A stretch of 64,000 nucleotides of DNA from Pseudomonas sp. VD-NE ins (GCF_031882575.1 NZ_CP134772.1:2871001-2935000); one strand, 5' to 3'; shown: positions 24,615-35,828, counted from the first letter of the stretch. The notes: generated from the sequence alone by a model not told the origin. A program made the numbers and translations.

Positions 24615-25694
24615 TTAGGCGAGGACCGCAACCGCTTTGATCTGCGCCCATAATTGCTGGCCCGGGTGCACGCCCAACTGGTCCCGGGAATAGCGTGTGA
24701 TGCGCGCGAGCAGCGGGGTGCCGCCAGCATCCAGGCGAATCAGCACATGGGCAGCGTTGTCGGCCGATTGTTCGCTGACCACCGTCACCGGCAGTCGATT
24801 GAGAATGCTGCTGAACTCGCTGTTCTGCAGGCTCAGGCTGATATCCCGCGCATGCACTTTGCAGCGCAAGGCCTGCCCCAGCGCCATCGGCGCGTGCGTC
24901 ACCCGAATGCTCATCTCGGTCGCCGGCAATTGCAGGCTCAGCAATTGATAATCCGCGTCGTAGGCACAGACCTGGCCTTCAATGATCACCCCCGCGTCAT
25001 CGCCCATCGCCATCGGCAGATCCAGACGCGCAAGGGTTTCGCCGATCGGGCCGCTGGCCAGCGCTTTGCCTTCGCTGAGCAACACCAGGTGATCGGCCAG
25101 TCGCGCCACTTCATCCTGGGCATGACTGACGTACAACACGGGAATGTCCAGTTCGTCATGCAGGCGTTGCAGATACGGCAGGATTTCACTTTTGCGCTGG
25201 CTGTCGAGAGCGGCCAATGGTTCGTCCATCAACAGCAGTTTCGGGCTGGTCAGCAGCGCGCGGGCGATGCCGACGCGCTGGCGTTCGCCACCTGACAGAT
25301 GCTGTGGATGGCGCTCGAGCAAATGACCGATGCCCAAGAGTTCGGTGGCCTGCGCCATGTCGACCCGACGCTGGGACTTGGCGATGCGCTTGAGGCCGAA
25401 TTGCAGATTGGCCAGCACTGACAAGTGTGGAAACAGGCTGGCTTCCTGAAACACATAGCCGAGCGCACGTTTGTGTGGCGGGACAAAAATACCGTTGTCG
25501 CTGTCCTGCCAGACTTCATCGTTGATCTGGATAAAGCCCTGTTCGGCGCGTTCAAGGCCGGCAATGCAACGCAGGCAAGTGGTTTTGCCCGAGCCAGAAT
25601 GCCCGTAAAGCGCCGTCACGCCGCGTCCCGGCAAGTTCAGGTCGACGTCGAGGCTGAAACCCGAATAGGCAATGTTCAGACGTACATCAATCAT
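24615..25694 (-). CDS. modC: molybdate ABC transporter ATP-binding protein ModC
   Basis: 359 residues. Walker [10 protein letters not shown], signature [16 protein letters not shown], Walker [13 protein letters not shown], followed by ISHAQD-like VSHAQDEV. The C-terminal third (about residues 240-359) is a TOBE/Mop domain that binds molybdate and regulates transport in this family. Last gene of modABC; three bases separate it from modB. Confidence 0.96.
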   Translation of the reverse strand: MIDVRLNIAYSGFSLDVDLNLPGRGVTALYGHSGSGKTTCLRCIAGLERAEQGFIQINDEVWQDSDNGIFVPPHKRALGYVFQEASLFPHLSVLANLQFGLKRIAKSQRRVDMAQATELLGIGHLLERHPQHLSGGERQRVGIARALLTSPKLLLMDEPLAALDSQRKSEILPYLQRLHDELDIPVLYVSHAQDEVARLADHLVLLSEGKALASGPIGETLARLDLPMAMGDDAGVIIEGQVCAYDADYQLLSLQLPATEMSIRVTHAPMALGQALRCKVHARDISLSLQNSEFSSILNRLPVTVVSEQSADNAAHVLIRLDAGGTPLLARITRYSRDQLGVHPGQQLWAQIKAVAVLA

Positions 25695-25697
25695 CAG

Positions 25698-26378
25698 TCA
25701 GCTCCAGCCAGCGCGGGTCTTGCGGCTGGAGTACAGCGCCAGCAACACCAGAAACGAGAACACCAGCATTGCCCCGGCCAGCCAGTGGGCCTGGGCGTAT
25801 TCCATCGCTTCGACGTGGTCGTAGATTTGCACGGAAACCACGCGGGTCTTGTCGGGAATGTTGCCGCCAATCATCAGTACCACGCCAAATTCACCAACCG
25901 TATGTGCGAAGCCAAGAATAGCTGCGGTGATAAATCCGGGGCGCGCCAGTGGCACAATCACGCTGAAAAATGTGTCCCAGGGATTGGCGCGCAAGGTCGC
26001 GGCCACTTCCAGAGGACGGGTGCCGATCGCCGAGAACGCGTTTTGCAACGGTTGCACCACGAACGGCATGGAATAGATCACCGAGCCGATCACTAGCCCG
26101 GTAAAACTGAAAGTCAGGGTGCCCAGGCCCAGCCATTGGGTGAACTGGCCGAGAAAACCGTGCGGCCCCATCATCAGTAACAGATAGAAACCGATTACGG
26201 TCGGTGGCAGTACGAGGGGCAGGGCGACGATCGCCCCGATCGGGCCGCGCAACCACGAACGGGTGCGCGACAGCCACAGGGCAATCGGAGTGCCGACAAC
26301 CAGCAAGATTGCGGTGGTCAGGGACGCCAGTTTCAGGGTCAGCCAGATCGCCGCGAAATCGGCACTCGTCAGCGACAT
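25698..26378 (-). CDS. modB: molybdate ABC transporter permease ModB
   Basis: 226-residue inner-membrane permease with about five transmembrane helices. The EAA loop is visible as [25 protein letters not shown], the ATPase-docking motif. [26 protein letters not shown] is typical of ModB. One base separates it from modA, so the three genes form an operon transcribed leftward. Confidence 0.96.
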   Translation of the reverse strand: MSLTSADFAAIWLTLKLASLTTAILLVVGTPIALWLSRTRSWLRGPIGAIVALPLVLPPTVIGFYLLLMMGPHGFLGQFTQWLGLGTLTFSFTGLVIGSVIYSMPFVVQPLQNAFSAIGTRPLEVAATLRANPWDTFFSVIVPLARPGFITAAILGFAHTVGEFGVVLMIGGNIPDKTRVVSVQIYDHVEAMEYAQAHWLAGAMLVFSFLVLLALYSSRKTRAGWS

Positions 26379-26379
26379 T

Positions 26380-27159
<780 letters not shown>

Positions 27160-27220
27160 TTATTGGCTAGTGCAGAGGGCAGTTATTGTTGGAGGTGGAC
27201 TGCGCCGATGCGAGGGTATA

Positions 27221-27248
27221 TTCGCTATATAGAGAAATATATAGCGAA
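27221..27248. promoter_or_regulatory. ModE-like operator upstream of modA
   Basis: Perfect inverted repeat: TTCGCTATATA (27221-27231), six-base spacer, TATATAGCGAA (27238-27248). The CGCTATATA...TATATAGCG arrangement matches the known ModE box. Located 74-101 bases ahead of the modA start. Confidence 0.8.
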
Positions 27249-27316
27249 ATGCCGCCAAACAGGAAGTGTTGGTTAAAGCCAGAGTGAGGATGCGTGAATC
27301 CTCACGCTGTTTAGCG

Positions 27317-28381
27317 TCACTGGCGAGTGAGTTTTGCCAATGCACCTTCGGCCAATTGCCGGGTCAGTTCAGCACTGCCAATGTCTTTGCCGAGAGTGAA
27401 TGCCTGACCCGCCCAGAGGTTGGCAAACTCAGCTTCGTTGATCGCGCGCAGCGGCATCAGCGCACCACCGGCCAAAGGAAATGCCGGCGCCTTCGGCGAC
27501 ATCGGACCCAACTCACGCATGACGCGGTTGAGAATACCCCGCGCTGGTCGCCCGGTGAAAATATTGGTGATCGCCGTTTCGCTCTCTTTGGCGGTGCGCA
27601 GCGCTTTGTGGTGAGCGGCGCTGACTTTCGCTTCTGGCGTGAACAAGTAGGCGGTGCCGACCTGTACCGCCGATGCGCCCAATGTGAACGCCGCCGCCAC
27701 GCCACGCGCATCAGCGATGGCCCCAGCGGCAATCACCGGTACGTTCACCGCGTCGACCACCTGTGGCACCAGGGCAAACGTGCCGACCTGGCTGCTCAAG
27801 TCATCGCTGAGAAACATGCCGCGATGGCCGCCGGCCTCGTAGCCCATGGCGATAATCGCGTCGCAGCCGTTCTGTTCCAGCCAGATCGCTTCATCGACAG
27901 TGGTGGCCGAGGAAAGAATTTTCGCCCCGGTTGCCTTGACTCGATCCAACAGGGATTTCTCTGGCAGACCGAAGTGGAAGCTCACGACTTCAGGTCGAAA
28001 CTCCTCCAGCACTTCGCAGGCCGCCGCATCGAACGGTGCTCGGTTGGACACCGGTGTCGGGGCAGTGAAATCCACGCCCAGTTCGCGGTAATACGGTTCC
28101 AGCAAATGCTTCCAGTCATGGGCACGTTGCTCATCGGCTGCCGGTGGCTGGTGGCAGAAGAAGTTCACGTTGAAGGGGTTTTTGGTGTGTTGGCGAATGG
28201 TTTTCAGCTCTTCGCGTAATTGTTCGATGCTCAGCATTGCCGCCGGCATCGAACCCAGTCCACCGGCATTGCACACGGCGATGACCATGGTCGAATTTGT
28301 CGCGCCGGCCATCGGGCCCTGGATGATCGGCCGTTCAATGCCGAGCAGGTCAAGAATGCGTGTGTCTGGCCATTGGCTCAT
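27317..28381 (-). CDS. nitronate monooxygenase (2-nitropropane dioxygenase family)
   Basis: 354-residue FMN-dependent TIM-barrel enzyme oxidising alkyl nitronates. Motifs: IIQGPMAGATNSTMV at the N-terminus, NVNFFCHQPP, EAGGHRGMFL (phosphate-binding turn region), VPVIAAGAIADARGVAAAFTLGASAVQVGTAYLF. Start ATG has GGAGA upstream. It stands alone between mod operon and the large secreted protein. Substrate not known from sequence. Confidence 0.9.
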   Translation of the reverse strand: MSQWPDTRILDLLGIERPIIQGPMAGATNSTMVIAVCNAGGLGSMPAAMLSIEQLREELKTIRQHTKNPFNVNFFCHQPPAADEQRAHDWKHLLEPYYRELGVDFTAPTPVSNRAPFDAAACEVLEEFRPEVVSFHFGLPEKSLLDRVKATGAKILSSATTVDEAIWLEQNGCDAIIAMGYEAGGHRGMFLSDDLSSQVGTFALVPQVVDAVNVPVIAAGAIADARGVAAAFTLGASAVQVGTAYLFTPEAKVSAAHHKALRTAKESETAITNIFTGRPARGILNRVMRELGPMSPKAPAFPLAGGALMPLRAINEAEFANLWAGQAFTLGKDIGSAELTRQLAEGALAKLTRQ

Positions 28382-28479
28382 GAAGGCTGTTCTCCAAACG
28401 ATGAAAGGCAGAGCCGGTTTTTTAACAGCAAAACCGGATTCGGAGCCAGTTCGAAATTCAGAACAACCCGTGCAGTTTT

Positions 28480-30918
28480 TCAGCGTCGATGAAATCCGCC
28501 GCCACCTCCGCCGCCAAACGAGTGATTCATGAATTGCGAGGAATTATGAAAATTGTTGGTCCGCTGGTTGCCGAAATTGCGCGCGGCGGATTCACGGTTG
28601 AGGTTCTGCAACTGGGCATTGTTATTGATCGGTGCGGCCCGTGTCGCGCCGCCCCCGACCATCGATTGCCAGCCGTTGTCGGTCTTCTTGTACACATTGC
28701 CGTCGTGGCCTGCGTAAACGTTGTCACCCACGCGCGCCGTGCCGCCATTGCGCCCGCGCACGCCGCCATATTGAGTGGTGTTGCCGGTGTTTGGGTTGTA
28801 CACGGCGCCGCGATTGGCGGTGACCTGCGTGCCGTTGCGCGCATTGCCGGCGGTAACGCGTTCGCCGGCAATGGCGCCGCCGTTCGGTCCAGCGGCCACG
28901 CCACTGCGCCCTGCTGCGTAGTTGCCGGTGTAGACGTTATGCACGGCACCGCGTTGACCGGCAGCCGCGACGCCAGTGCGTGAGTTATAGGAAGAACCCA
29001 CCTGACCGGCCCAGCGATTCCCGGTCCAGGCGTTGTACCCAGCGCCCGAGCGACTGACCGTCGCGCGATCACCCCACTGATGGTAGATATTACCGGTGGT
29101 CCCGGCCCAGCCACCCGGACCCCAGGCCACCGCGCCACCGCGATAACCGTAAGCGGCGCCGCCCCAGGCCAGTGGCGCCGGATACAGGTGCGGTCCCCAG
29201 GCGTAACCCCAGCCGTAGTTGCCCCACCACGGGTATGCGCCCCAACCCCAGCCCATCGCCACAGTGCTGCCGCCCCAGCTCCAGCCGAAACCGAAGCCGA
29301 AGGTCCAGCCTGTCCAAGGGGTATAGCGGATGGCGACGCCGAAACCGTAAGTCACCGGCGGGCCATACCAGACGCTGCCCACCCAGGGCGTGTAGGGATA
29401 ACCGGTGCCATACACCACGACGCCGGTGTCCGGATCCAGATTCGAACCCTGATAACCCGGCGTGTAGCCGACCACCACGGTATCGCCGCTAGACTCGTAG
29501 ACTTTGACGTAGGTGAGGTAATGCATGGGTGAGCTCGGCGGGATCGAATAGATCACCGCCGGCACCGAACTGGCCACACCCCAGGGACCGTTCACGGTAG
29601 TGGCAGTGAACCAGATACCGTTTTCCACCGCGTACCAACTGTCGTTGTCGACACGAATGATTGGCGTAGCGCTGTTGACCACATACTGCAACGTCGTGCT
29701 GTTGATGGCCTTGAGTTGCGGCTCGCCATCGAACTGTGGCGCGGTCATTGTCACTGCGCTTTTCTTGATCGCCGACGTCTGTGGAATGGTCGCGGCAATG
29801 GCCGCTTCCTTGGCTTGTGGCGTACCCGCGACCGAGGCTTTGACGTTTTCTTTCGGGCTGTCGTCGGGGATGTTGGCGAAATCTGCCGGCAGTTTGTCTG
29901 CCGGGGTAAACGTCCAGGGGCCATTCATATCGGTGGCGCGAAACCAGCGCCCGGAGATCAGCACATAGCTGTTCTGGTCACCGATTTCCTTGAAGATGTG
30001 CCCGGTGGTATTGGTGACATACAACAAGCCTGTGCCCTGAATCGGCGACCATTGCGCCGCGCCGTCAGTGACCAGCAATTCAGTCGGGGTGGTGGCGATG
30101 AAAATCTTCGGTTGGGGCGGTTTGGCCAGACTGGGGATCTTGTCTTTCGGATCGCTTTGTCCGGTCAGCAGATCCACTTGCCGGCTCTGAATGGCGGCCT
30201 GCTTGGCTTTCTCCAGTTCTGGCGGCGGTGAGGCCAAGCGCGTGTAGGCACCATCGAGCTGGTCGGCGACCATCCAGCCATCGAAGACGTGCAGATAATG
30301 TTTGCCTTGCGCGTCCTTCAACAATAGCGGTCGCGTGTTGATCACCCGCTGCAGCGCAGTACCCTCTACCGGTCGGTAGGCCGCATCGCCATCGATATAG
30401 ACGAGCAGGGCGGGGACGTCGGAACTGATGATCGTCGGCGGTGTGTTTTCCAGCGGGGCGCTGTCAGCTTTCTGCTCGGCGGACAGTACACCGACGGCCG
30501 CTTCGAGTTGATCCAGCGAGATGGTTTTCTTGCGGTTCCCGGCATCTTTTTGCAGTGCCGCGACCCATGTGTTGGCTTGGCTGGCATCGGCCGGGAAGTC
30601 GGCTTTGATGATTTTGTACTGATCCAGCGCGACCCAGCGTGTGGCCTTGTCGACCAGCGTATGCGCGCTGAATTGCACGATCCCGTAGGTCGATTTGCCA
30701 TCGGCAGCGGTGGCTTCGACGGCTGCGCGAGCATTGAGGGTGTAGCCGTCCCAGCTGTCGAGTTGCGGTTGGTACACCGTCAGTTTCGCCTTGCCGCTAG
30801 TGATGACTTGCGGCCAGGTCGGCTCGCTCGGGGCCTCAGTGGCCGGCGCCGCGAAGGCATTTGCGAACGCCAGCAGGCACAGCATCAACGTCGCGAAGAA
30901 CGAGCGCGGGTAAGACAT
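28480..30918 (-). CDS. large secreted Trp/Gly/Tyr-rich protein of unknown function
   Basis: 812 residues with a signal peptide ([18 protein letters not shown], then APATEAP). Residues 20-450 hold repeated WW-like or beta-propeller-like modules: about four copies of a pattern such as [19 protein letters not shown] / [13 protein letters not shown], with conserved Trp and GPW. Residues about 480-600 are extremely Gly/Trp/Tyr/Pro-rich ([20 protein letters not shown]), and the last 200 are Gly/Asn/Arg/Thr-rich ending in a Gly run and FHRR. Some databases call such proteins carbohydrate-binding family V/XII, but no catalytic motif is seen. Envelope or surface location is inferred. The ATG after GGAG is used; two upstream starts are weaker. 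Confidence 0.82.
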   Translation of the reverse strand: MSYPRSFFATLMLCLLAFANAFAAPATEAPSEPTWPQVITSGKAKLTVYQPQLDSWDGYTLNARAAVEATAADGKSTYGIVQFSAHTLVDKATRWVALDQYKIIKADFPADASQANTWVAALQKDAGNRKKTISLDQLEAAVGVLSAEQKADSAPLENTPPTIISSDVPALLVYIDGDAAYRPVEGTALQRVINTRPLLLKDAQGKHYLHVFDGWMVADQLDGAYTRLASPPPELEKAKQAAIQSRQVDLLTGQSDPKDKIPSLAKPPQPKIFIATTPTELLVTDGAAQWSPIQGTGLLYVTNTTGHIFKEIGDQNSYVLISGRWFRATDMNGPWTFTPADKLPADFANIPDDSPKENVKASVAGTPQAKEAAIAATIPQTSAIKKSAVTMTAPQFDGEPQLKAINSTTLQYVVNSATPIIRVDNDSWYAVENGIWFTATTVNGPWGVASSVPAVIYSIPPSSPMHYLTYVKVYESSGDTVVVGYTPGYQGSNLDPDTGVVVYGTGYPYTPWVGSVWYGPPVTYGFGVAIRYTPWTGWTFGFGFGWSWGGSTVAMGWGWGAYPWWGNYGWGYAWGPHLYPAPLAWGGAAYGYRGGAVAWGPGGWAGTTGNIYHQWGDRATVSRSGAGYNAWTGNRWAGQVGSSYNSRTGVAAAGQRGAVHNVYTGNYAAGRSGVAAGPNGGAIAGERVTAGNARNGTQVTANRGAVYNPNTGNTTQYGGVRGRNGGTARVGDNVYAGHDGNVYKKTDNGWQSMVGGGATRAAPINNNAQLQNLNRESAARNFGNQRTNNFHNSSQFMNHSFGGGGGGGFHRR

Positions 30919-31105
30919 TGTCAGCTCCATCGACAAACCGGTTTCTGAAGAAATAACGGCGAAACCACGACCGTCGAAAAAGCATAGTCGCCCGCTATGG
31001 AAATACCCGGGCGATTCACCGATTGGCGCAAAGTCGAATGTGGCAGGGTGTTGCGATGTGGTATTTCAAGGCACGACATTCAGAAAACAGTCCTGCGAGG
31101 CAGTC

Positions 31106-32089
31106 ATGTTCAACGCCATTGTGATCGACAAAGACGACAGCGGTTACCGCGCCAACCTGCAACAGGTCAACGAAGAGCAATTGCCCGAAGGCGATGTCAC
31201 CGTGGCTGTTGCGTACAGCACGCTGAACTTCAAGGATGGTCTGGCGATTACCGGCAGCAGTCCGGTGGTGCGCAAGTTTCCGATGGTGCCTGGGATCGAC
31301 CTCGCGGGCACCGTAGAAGCCAGTTCGCACCCCGACTATAAGGTGGGTGATCAGGTGGTGCTGAATGGCTGGGGCGTTGGCGAAAATCACTGGGGCGGTC
31401 TGGCGCAGAAGGCGCGGCTCAATGGCGACTGGCTGATTCCTTTGCCCAAAGCCTTTACAGCGGCGCAAGCCATGGCCATCGGGACGGCCGGTTATACGGC
31501 GATGCTGTGCATTCTCGCGCTTGAGCGTAATGGCGTGACGCCAGAGCAGGGAGAGGTCCTGGTGACGGGCGCCAATGGTGGCGTCGGCAGTTTTGCCATC
31601 GCGCTGCTGAGCAAGCTTGGCTATCGTGTCGTCGCGTCGACTGGCCGGGTTTCCGAGCATGAGTATCTGCAGCAGTTGGGCGCCAGTGAAATCATCGACC
31701 GCGCCACGTTGTCAGCGCCCGGCAAGCCGCTGGCCAAAGAGCGTTGGGCAGCAGTGATCGATTCGGTGGGCAGTCATACACTGGCCAATGCCTGCGCCAG
31801 CACCCGCTCCGAAGGTACCGTCGCCGCCTGTGGTCTGGCGCAGGGCATGGATTTCCCGGCTTCGGTCGCCCCGTTCATTTTGCGTGGTGTGACGCTGGCC
31901 GGCGTCAATAGCGTGACCCAGCCCAAGGCGCGCCGGCTGCAAGCGTGGGAGCGCCTGGCCAGGGATCTGGATTTCTCGTTGCTGGCATTGATCAGTCATG
32001 AAATCGGCCTGAGTGAAGCCATCGATGCGGCGCCGAAGTTGCTCGCCGGACAGCTTCGTGGTCGGGTTGTGGTGGACGTCAATCGCTGA
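31106..32089 (+). CDS. acuI: acrylyl-CoA reductase AcuI / YhdH-type quinone oxidoreductase
   Basis: 327-residue NADPH-dependent MDR enzyme without structural zinc. [37 protein letters not shown], the Rossmann [14 protein letters not shown], and the C-terminal [27 protein letters not shown] are diagnostic of AcuI/YhdH. Detoxifies acryloyl-CoA in related bacteria. ATG 31106 is chosen by alignment with the family start; upstream in-frame codons carry no conserved sequence. Its 3' end overlaps the convergent ada gene by eleven bases. Confidence 0.92.
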   Translation: MFNAIVIDKDDSGYRANLQQVNEEQLPEGDVTVAVAYSTLNFKDGLAITGSSPVVRKFPMVPGIDLAGTVEASSHPDYKVGDQVVLNGWGVGENHWGGLAQKARLNGDWLIPLPKAFTAAQAMAIGTAGYTAMLCILALERNGVTPEQGEVLVTGANGGVGSFAIALLSKLGYRVVASTGRVSEHEYLQQLGASEIIDRATLSAPGKPLAKERWAAVIDSVGSHTLANACASTRSEGTVAACGLAQGMDFPASVAPFILRGVTLAGVNSVTQPKARRLQAWERLARDLDFSLLALISHEIGLSEAIDAAPKLLAGQLRGRVVVDVNR

Positions 32090-33170
32090 CATCGGCATCC
32101 GCTAAAGGCTGTGTCTCGCGCTCCAACAACTGCCGTTTGCGCTCGACACCCCAGCGATAGCCCGAAAGATTGCCATCGCTGCGCACCACGCGGTGGCAAG
32201 GGATCGCTACCGCCAGGCGGTTGGCACCACAAGCCTGAGCCACCGCGCGCATGGAGGTCGGTGCGCCGATGCGCTGGGCAATCTCGGCGTAACTCGCCGT
32301 ATGGCCCGCCGGGATTTCCCGCAGCGCCTGCCACACGCGCTCCTGAAACGCCGTGCCGCGAACGTCCAGTGGCAGAGCGAGACCAATCGCCGGGGCTTCA
32401 ATAAACCCCACAACCTTGGCGATCAATTGCTCGAACCCGGCATCGGCGCCGATCAGGTTGGCTTGGCGAAACTGATCCTGCAGATCACACACCAGTTGAT
32501 GCGGATCGTCACCCAGCAGAATCGCACACACACCACGCTCGCTTTGTGCCACCAGAATCGCTCCGAGCGAGCATTGGCCAACGGCGAAGCGAATGTCGTT
32601 GTTCTTCCCGGCAGCGCGATAGTCGCCGGGTTTCATGCCCAACAAATGATCTGCGGCTTCATAGAAACGGCTGTTGGAATTGAAGCCCGCGTCGTACAGC
32701 GCATCCGTCACCGAACCACCGTCTGCCAGACGCTCACGGACTTTGCGCGAGCGATGCGCCGTTGCATAGCCCTTGGGCGTCAACCCCGTCGCGGCTTTGA
32801 ACACGCGATGGAAATGGAACGGACTCAGGCCAGCGGTTTGCGCCAGTTCGTTGAGCGCCGGCAACGTCTCGGCGGATTCGATATGGCGGCAGGCAATGGC
32901 GACGGTCGCGGCATGCTGCGCGGCGACATCACTCTGATCTTTGCCGGCACGCTTGCTCGGACGATAGCCGGCAGCCTCGGCCTGCTCAGCGGTATCGAAA
33001 AACTCCACGTTCTGCGGTTTCGGCAAACGTGAGAGGCTGCTCGGGCGGCAATAGATGCCGGTGGTTTTCACCGCGTAGACAAATTGCCCGTCCGCACGTG
33101 GATTTCGTGCAACCACGGCGGCCCAGCGTGGATCGTTTTCGGTGTTGAAGGTGGTCGAAAGCGTTTTCAT
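32079..33170 (-). CDS. ada: Ada: methyltransferase/AraC regulator with degenerate methyl-sensing zinc site
   Basis: 363 residues. Order: N-terminal Ada metal-binding domain (1-80), AraC-type HTH (about 90-185, [21 protein letters not shown]), and O6-alkylguanine methyltransferase (about 190-355) with the active cysteine in IPCHRVV. In the first domain the acceptor cysteine remains (IYCRPSS), but the other three zinc-site cysteines are replaced: CRPSC is CRPSS and RPCKRC is RPSKRA. The methylphosphotriester switch may therefore work differently or be lost while base repair is kept. Convergent with acuI. Confidence 0.93.
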   Translation of the reverse strand: MKTLSTTFNTENDPRWAAVVARNPRADGQFVYAVKTTGIYCRPSSLSRLPKPQNVEFFDTAEQAEAAGYRPSKRAGKDQSDVAAQHAATVAIACRHIESAETLPALNELAQTAGLSPFHFHRVFKAATGLTPKGYATAHRSRKVRERLADGGSVTDALYDAGFNSNSRFYEAADHLLGMKPGDYRAAGKNNDIRFAVGQCSLGAILVAQSERGVCAILLGDDPHQLVCDLQDQFRQANLIGADAGFEQLIAKVVGFIEAPAIGLALPLDVRGTAFQERVWQALREIPAGHTASYAEIAQRIGAPTSMRAVAQACGANRLAVAIPCHRVVRSDGNLSGYRWGVERKRQLLERETQPLADADVSD

Positions 33171-33257
33171 GAGCGGTTATCCGTTGACCTGTTTGATTCA
33201 GGTTAACCAGCGTCGCAAGGCACAACACTCCGGGCCTTGCGGTCAAACTTTTGCAGG

Positions 33258-33932
33258 TTATCCGGCCACGCGAAAGGTCAGATTGATCCGCTGTTCACCC
33301 AGGCGCGGATGCCGACCCTGCTTGATCGGTAACACGCCGTGATAACGCAAGCGATCAACGCCGCCCCAGACCAGCATGTCGCCATGCAGCAAGGCAATGC
33401 GCTGGCTCTTGTCGCTGCGATTGAAGCCGCCGAACAGGAACATTGCCGGCAGGCCCAGTGACAGCGAAACGATCGGTGCGCTGTAGGCGTTTTCGTCTTT
33501 GTCCTGGTGCAATGACATCTTGGCCCCGGGGACATAGCGGTTGATCAGGCAGGAATCGGCGTTGAAGTCAGCAAATCCGGCCTGTGCCGCTGCCGACTGC
33601 GCCAGCACCGAGAATACGGCCGGCATCGCTGGCCATGGCAAATCACTGAGCGGGTCGACGCTGGAGTAACGATACCCGTGGCGATCGGTGATCCAGCCCA
33701 AGGCGCCGCAACTGCTGGTGCCGACCGACATGCTGAAACCTCCCGGTGTGACCATGTGACGCAACGGCGCTGCGGCAAGAATCGCATCCAGCGCCGGCAG
33801 GAGCTGGTCGACCAGCGGCTGGGCAAAACCATGCAGGACCCACGATTGCTCGCCAATCTGTTCGGCGCGCGGGCATTGCTCGGGTTCATGATCGGCGAAC
33901 AGATCAAAAGTGCTCGGTTGCATGGTAGTCAT
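33258..33932 (-). CDS. alkB: AlkB-type Fe(II)/2-oxoglutarate DNA dealkylase
   Basis: 224 residues, reverses N1-methyladenine and N3-methylcytosine by oxidative demethylation. The iron ligands are seen in MSLHQDKDE (H-x-D), the distal His in the RYHGVLPIK region, and the 2-oxoglutarate-binding R-x5-R equivalent at RINLTFR. PGGFSMSVGTSSCGALGWITD fits the family N-half. Its ATG overlaps the stop of the preceding oxygenase gene (ATGA), so both are translated together. Confidence 0.93.
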   Translation of the reverse strand: MTTMQPSTFDLFADHEPEQCPRAEQIGEQSWVLHGFAQPLVDQLLPALDAILAAAPLRHMVTPGGFSMSVGTSSCGALGWITDRHGYRYSSVDPLSDLPWPAMPAVFSVLAQSAAAQAGFADFNADSCLINRYVPGAKMSLHQDKDENAYSAPIVSLSLGLPAMFLFGGFNRSDKSQRIALLHGDMLVWGGVDRLRYHGVLPIKQGRHPRLGEQRINLTFRVAG

Positions 33933-34639
33933 GTGGCGTCGTGAAAGATGATGCCTAGGGTATGCCTTTTTCCACTGTGCAGGCGACTGACGCCGTGACG
34001 CATGGTCACCCGATAATCCCCGCGCACGCCTTTGACCGGGCGCTGGTTGACGGCAAAAATCACCGCATCACCTTTTGTCAGATCCAGCACGTGCGGGCGA
34101 GATTGCATGCGCGGGCGCTGCTCGGTGAGAACGAATTCTCCGCCGCTGAAGTCGTGTCCGGGTTCTGACAGAAGAATCGCCACTTGCAGCGGAAAAACCG
34201 CTTCGCCGTACAGGTCCTGATGCAGGCAGTTGTAGTCCTGCGGGCCGTATTGCAGCAAAAGAGGGGTAGGGCGTCGTTGACCGGCGGCATGGCAACGCTG
34301 AAGAAACTCGGCGTGGCTCGCCGGAAAACGCTCGGGCAGATTCATGCGTTCGTACCAGCGATTGGCCAATGGAACCAGATGCGGATACAGCGCGCAGCGA
34401 AGGCGTTCTACCGCTGTCGGCAGGGGATAGTCGAAGTATTTGTACTCACCGCGACCAAAGCCGTGGCGGGCCATAATGACCTGCGAACGAAACGGTTCGG
34501 TCTGCGGATACAGCGCACTCAGTTGATCGCAGGTTTCGGCCAGCAGCAGCGAGCGGATGATCGCGTAGCCATCCTGATCCAGTTGCAGCGCAAGGCTTGC
34601 CCAGTCGAGCGAATCCAGCCGGGAAGGGGACATCGACAT
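33929..34639 (-). CDS. 2OG-Fe(II) oxygenase associated with alkylation repair
   Basis: 236 residues of the bacterial oxygenase family (PF09859-like) described as acting on damaged DNA. QDGYAIIRSLL at the start, QYGPQDYNCLHQDLYGE with the H-x-D iron ligands, LSEPGHDFSGGEFVLTEQ, and RVTMRHGVSRLHSGKRHTLGIIFHDA with the distal His and probable oxoglutarate Arg. It overlaps alkB, and ada follows on the same strand, so it forms a DNA-methylation-damage cluster. The exact substrate is not shown by sequence. Confidence 0.88.
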   Translation of the reverse strand: MSMSPSRLDSLDWASLALQLDQDGYAIIRSLLLAETCDQLSALYPQTEPFRSQVIMARHGFGRGEYKYFDYPLPTAVERLRCALYPHLVPLANRWYERMNLPERFPASHAEFLQRCHAAGQRRPTPLLLQYGPQDYNCLHQDLYGEAVFPLQVAILLSEPGHDFSGGEFVLTEQRPRMQSRPHVLDLTKGDAVIFAVNQRPVKGVRGDYRVTMRHGVSRLHSGKRHTLGIIFHDAT

Positions 34640-34733
34640 GCTGACTCCTTGACGCTTGGTCGAAGGAAGTCAGTCTAGGCCGGGCCTGGCGGCAGAACAC
34701 TCCGCCGCTTGCGGTCGAATTCGCTGTCGATGC

Positions 34734-34907
34734 TTACAGTGCTTTGCTGACGGCGATGTCGCTGATCACGTCTTTCTGGTCGTGAAGCTTGTCCAGTTCA
34801 GCCTTGGCTTCTTCTTCAGTGCCGTTTACCAGCTGCGCGAACTCGAAGCGGCGTTCACCGTTGAGTTTGTACTTGATGACGTATTTGGTCGTTTGGGCCA
34901 CGGTCAT
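34734..34907 (-). CDS. 57-residue small protein
   Basis: Short gene read as MTVAQTTKYVIKYKLNGERR ... ending DIAVSKAL. The first half looks like a small beta pair (YVIKYKLNGERRFEF), the second an acidic helix (GTEEEAKAELDKLHDQ). An AAGGA lies ahead of the ATG. No family name known. Placed on the same strand just downstream of the DUF1883 gene, with which it may be co-transcribed. Confidence 0.68.
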   Translation of the reverse strand: MTVAQTTKYVIKYKLNGERRFEFAQLVNGTEEEAKAELDKLHDQKDVISDIAVSKAL

Positions 34908-34935
34908 GCATTCCTTTCTGGTTGGACGGCGTGTC

Positions 34936-35238
34936 TCAGCTGAGTTTGGTGCTGGAGCGACGGATGATCTTGATCGAGTGGGTCAGCGTTGGCTTGCGGG
35001 TCACGCTGATCGCACGGCGGTTGACGGTGTCGATGGTGATGTTCCAGAAACCGGTGCTCGGCGCGGTAATACGGGCCGGAAAGGTGTCGAAGGCGCCGCC
35101 GTGATAGGTGTGACGGCCGCCGTTCTTGAAGCTGCGGAAGTTGGCGTCGTTCATCAGACGGATGTTGCACATTTGCGAGCATTGGATGACGACGATGTCG
35201 TCTTCGTTGAGGTGTTCGCGCTGGTGAATGAATTTCAT
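34936..35238 (-). CDS. DUF1883 family protein
   Basis: 100 residues: MKFIHQREHLNEDDIVVIQC at the start, NIRLMNDANFRSFKNGGRHTYHGGAFDTFP, and a C-terminal ITIDTVNRRAISVTRKP. This pattern is DUF1883, a small domain found alone in many Pseudomonas and attached to TIR-like domains elsewhere. The Cys and aromatic residues suggest ligand or metal binding, unproven. Good GGAGG precedes the ATG; an upstream in-frame start would lack an RBS. Confidence 0.82.
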   Translation of the reverse strand: MKFIHQREHLNEDDIVVIQCSQMCNIRLMNDANFRSFKNGGRHTYHGGAFDTFPARITAPSTGFWNITIDTVNRRAISVTRKPTLTHSIKIIRRSSTKLS

Positions 35239-35448
35239 GGGCGCCTCCAGAAGGGCTTTTTCTACAAAATCAAAACGATAGCTTGTAATTGCGCGCAGTT
35301 TATCAGCCCGCACGGGTTATTATCTGGCCGTCGGGCGTTGGTTTGACAATTTTGAACAGATATTCGCAATCGGATGCGGGTTAAATACAGAAGGTCCCGG
35401 AGAAAAACGGCATTTGTGCTGTCGGACGGTCTTTAACGGAGGTTTTGT

Positions 35449-35805
35449 ATGAAGTGGGGTGTGCTGTGTCTGCCGTTGATTCTGGCTGTGGGTGGTTGTG
35501 CGAGTGTTTCCGAAATCAATGAAACGCTGCCGACCATGAGCGTGATCTCCGGCAAGAAGCCCCATGAATATGCCCAGTGTCTGGCCGAGAAACTGGCAGA
35601 CAGCCGCGGCGCGCTGCAAGTGCAGCCGCACAAGGACGGGGTTCGGGTCATCGTGCCGGGGAAACTTTCCACCGGCGCGGCAGCGGTGTTTGATATCGAA
35701 GATCGCTCCGGCGGCAGCAGCATCAAGCTGCATGAACGCATGTCGAATGTGCCGGTTCGCCCGCGTGACGTGCAAAAGGCCGCCAATGCCTGTATTTCCG
35801 GCTGA
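35449..35805 (+). CDS. small lipoprotein, unknown
   Basis: 118 residues with a lipoprotein signal: LCLPLILAVGGC, lipidated Cys17. Mature part of about 100 residues has HEYAQCLAEKLAD and a beta-rich VRVIVPGKLSTGAAAVFDIED. No family recognised. Strong GGAGG Shine-Dalgarno. Probably outer-membrane anchored because Ala-Ser follows the Cys. A hairpin terminator lies after the gene. Confidence 0.8.
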   Translation: MKWGVLCLPLILAVGGCASVSEINETLPTMSVISGKKPHEYAQCLAEKLADSRGALQVQPHKDGVRVIVPGKLSTGAAAVFDIEDRSGGSSIKLHERMSNVPVRPRDVQKAANACISG

Positions 35806-35828
35806 TAGACTGACAGTCATCAGCACCG

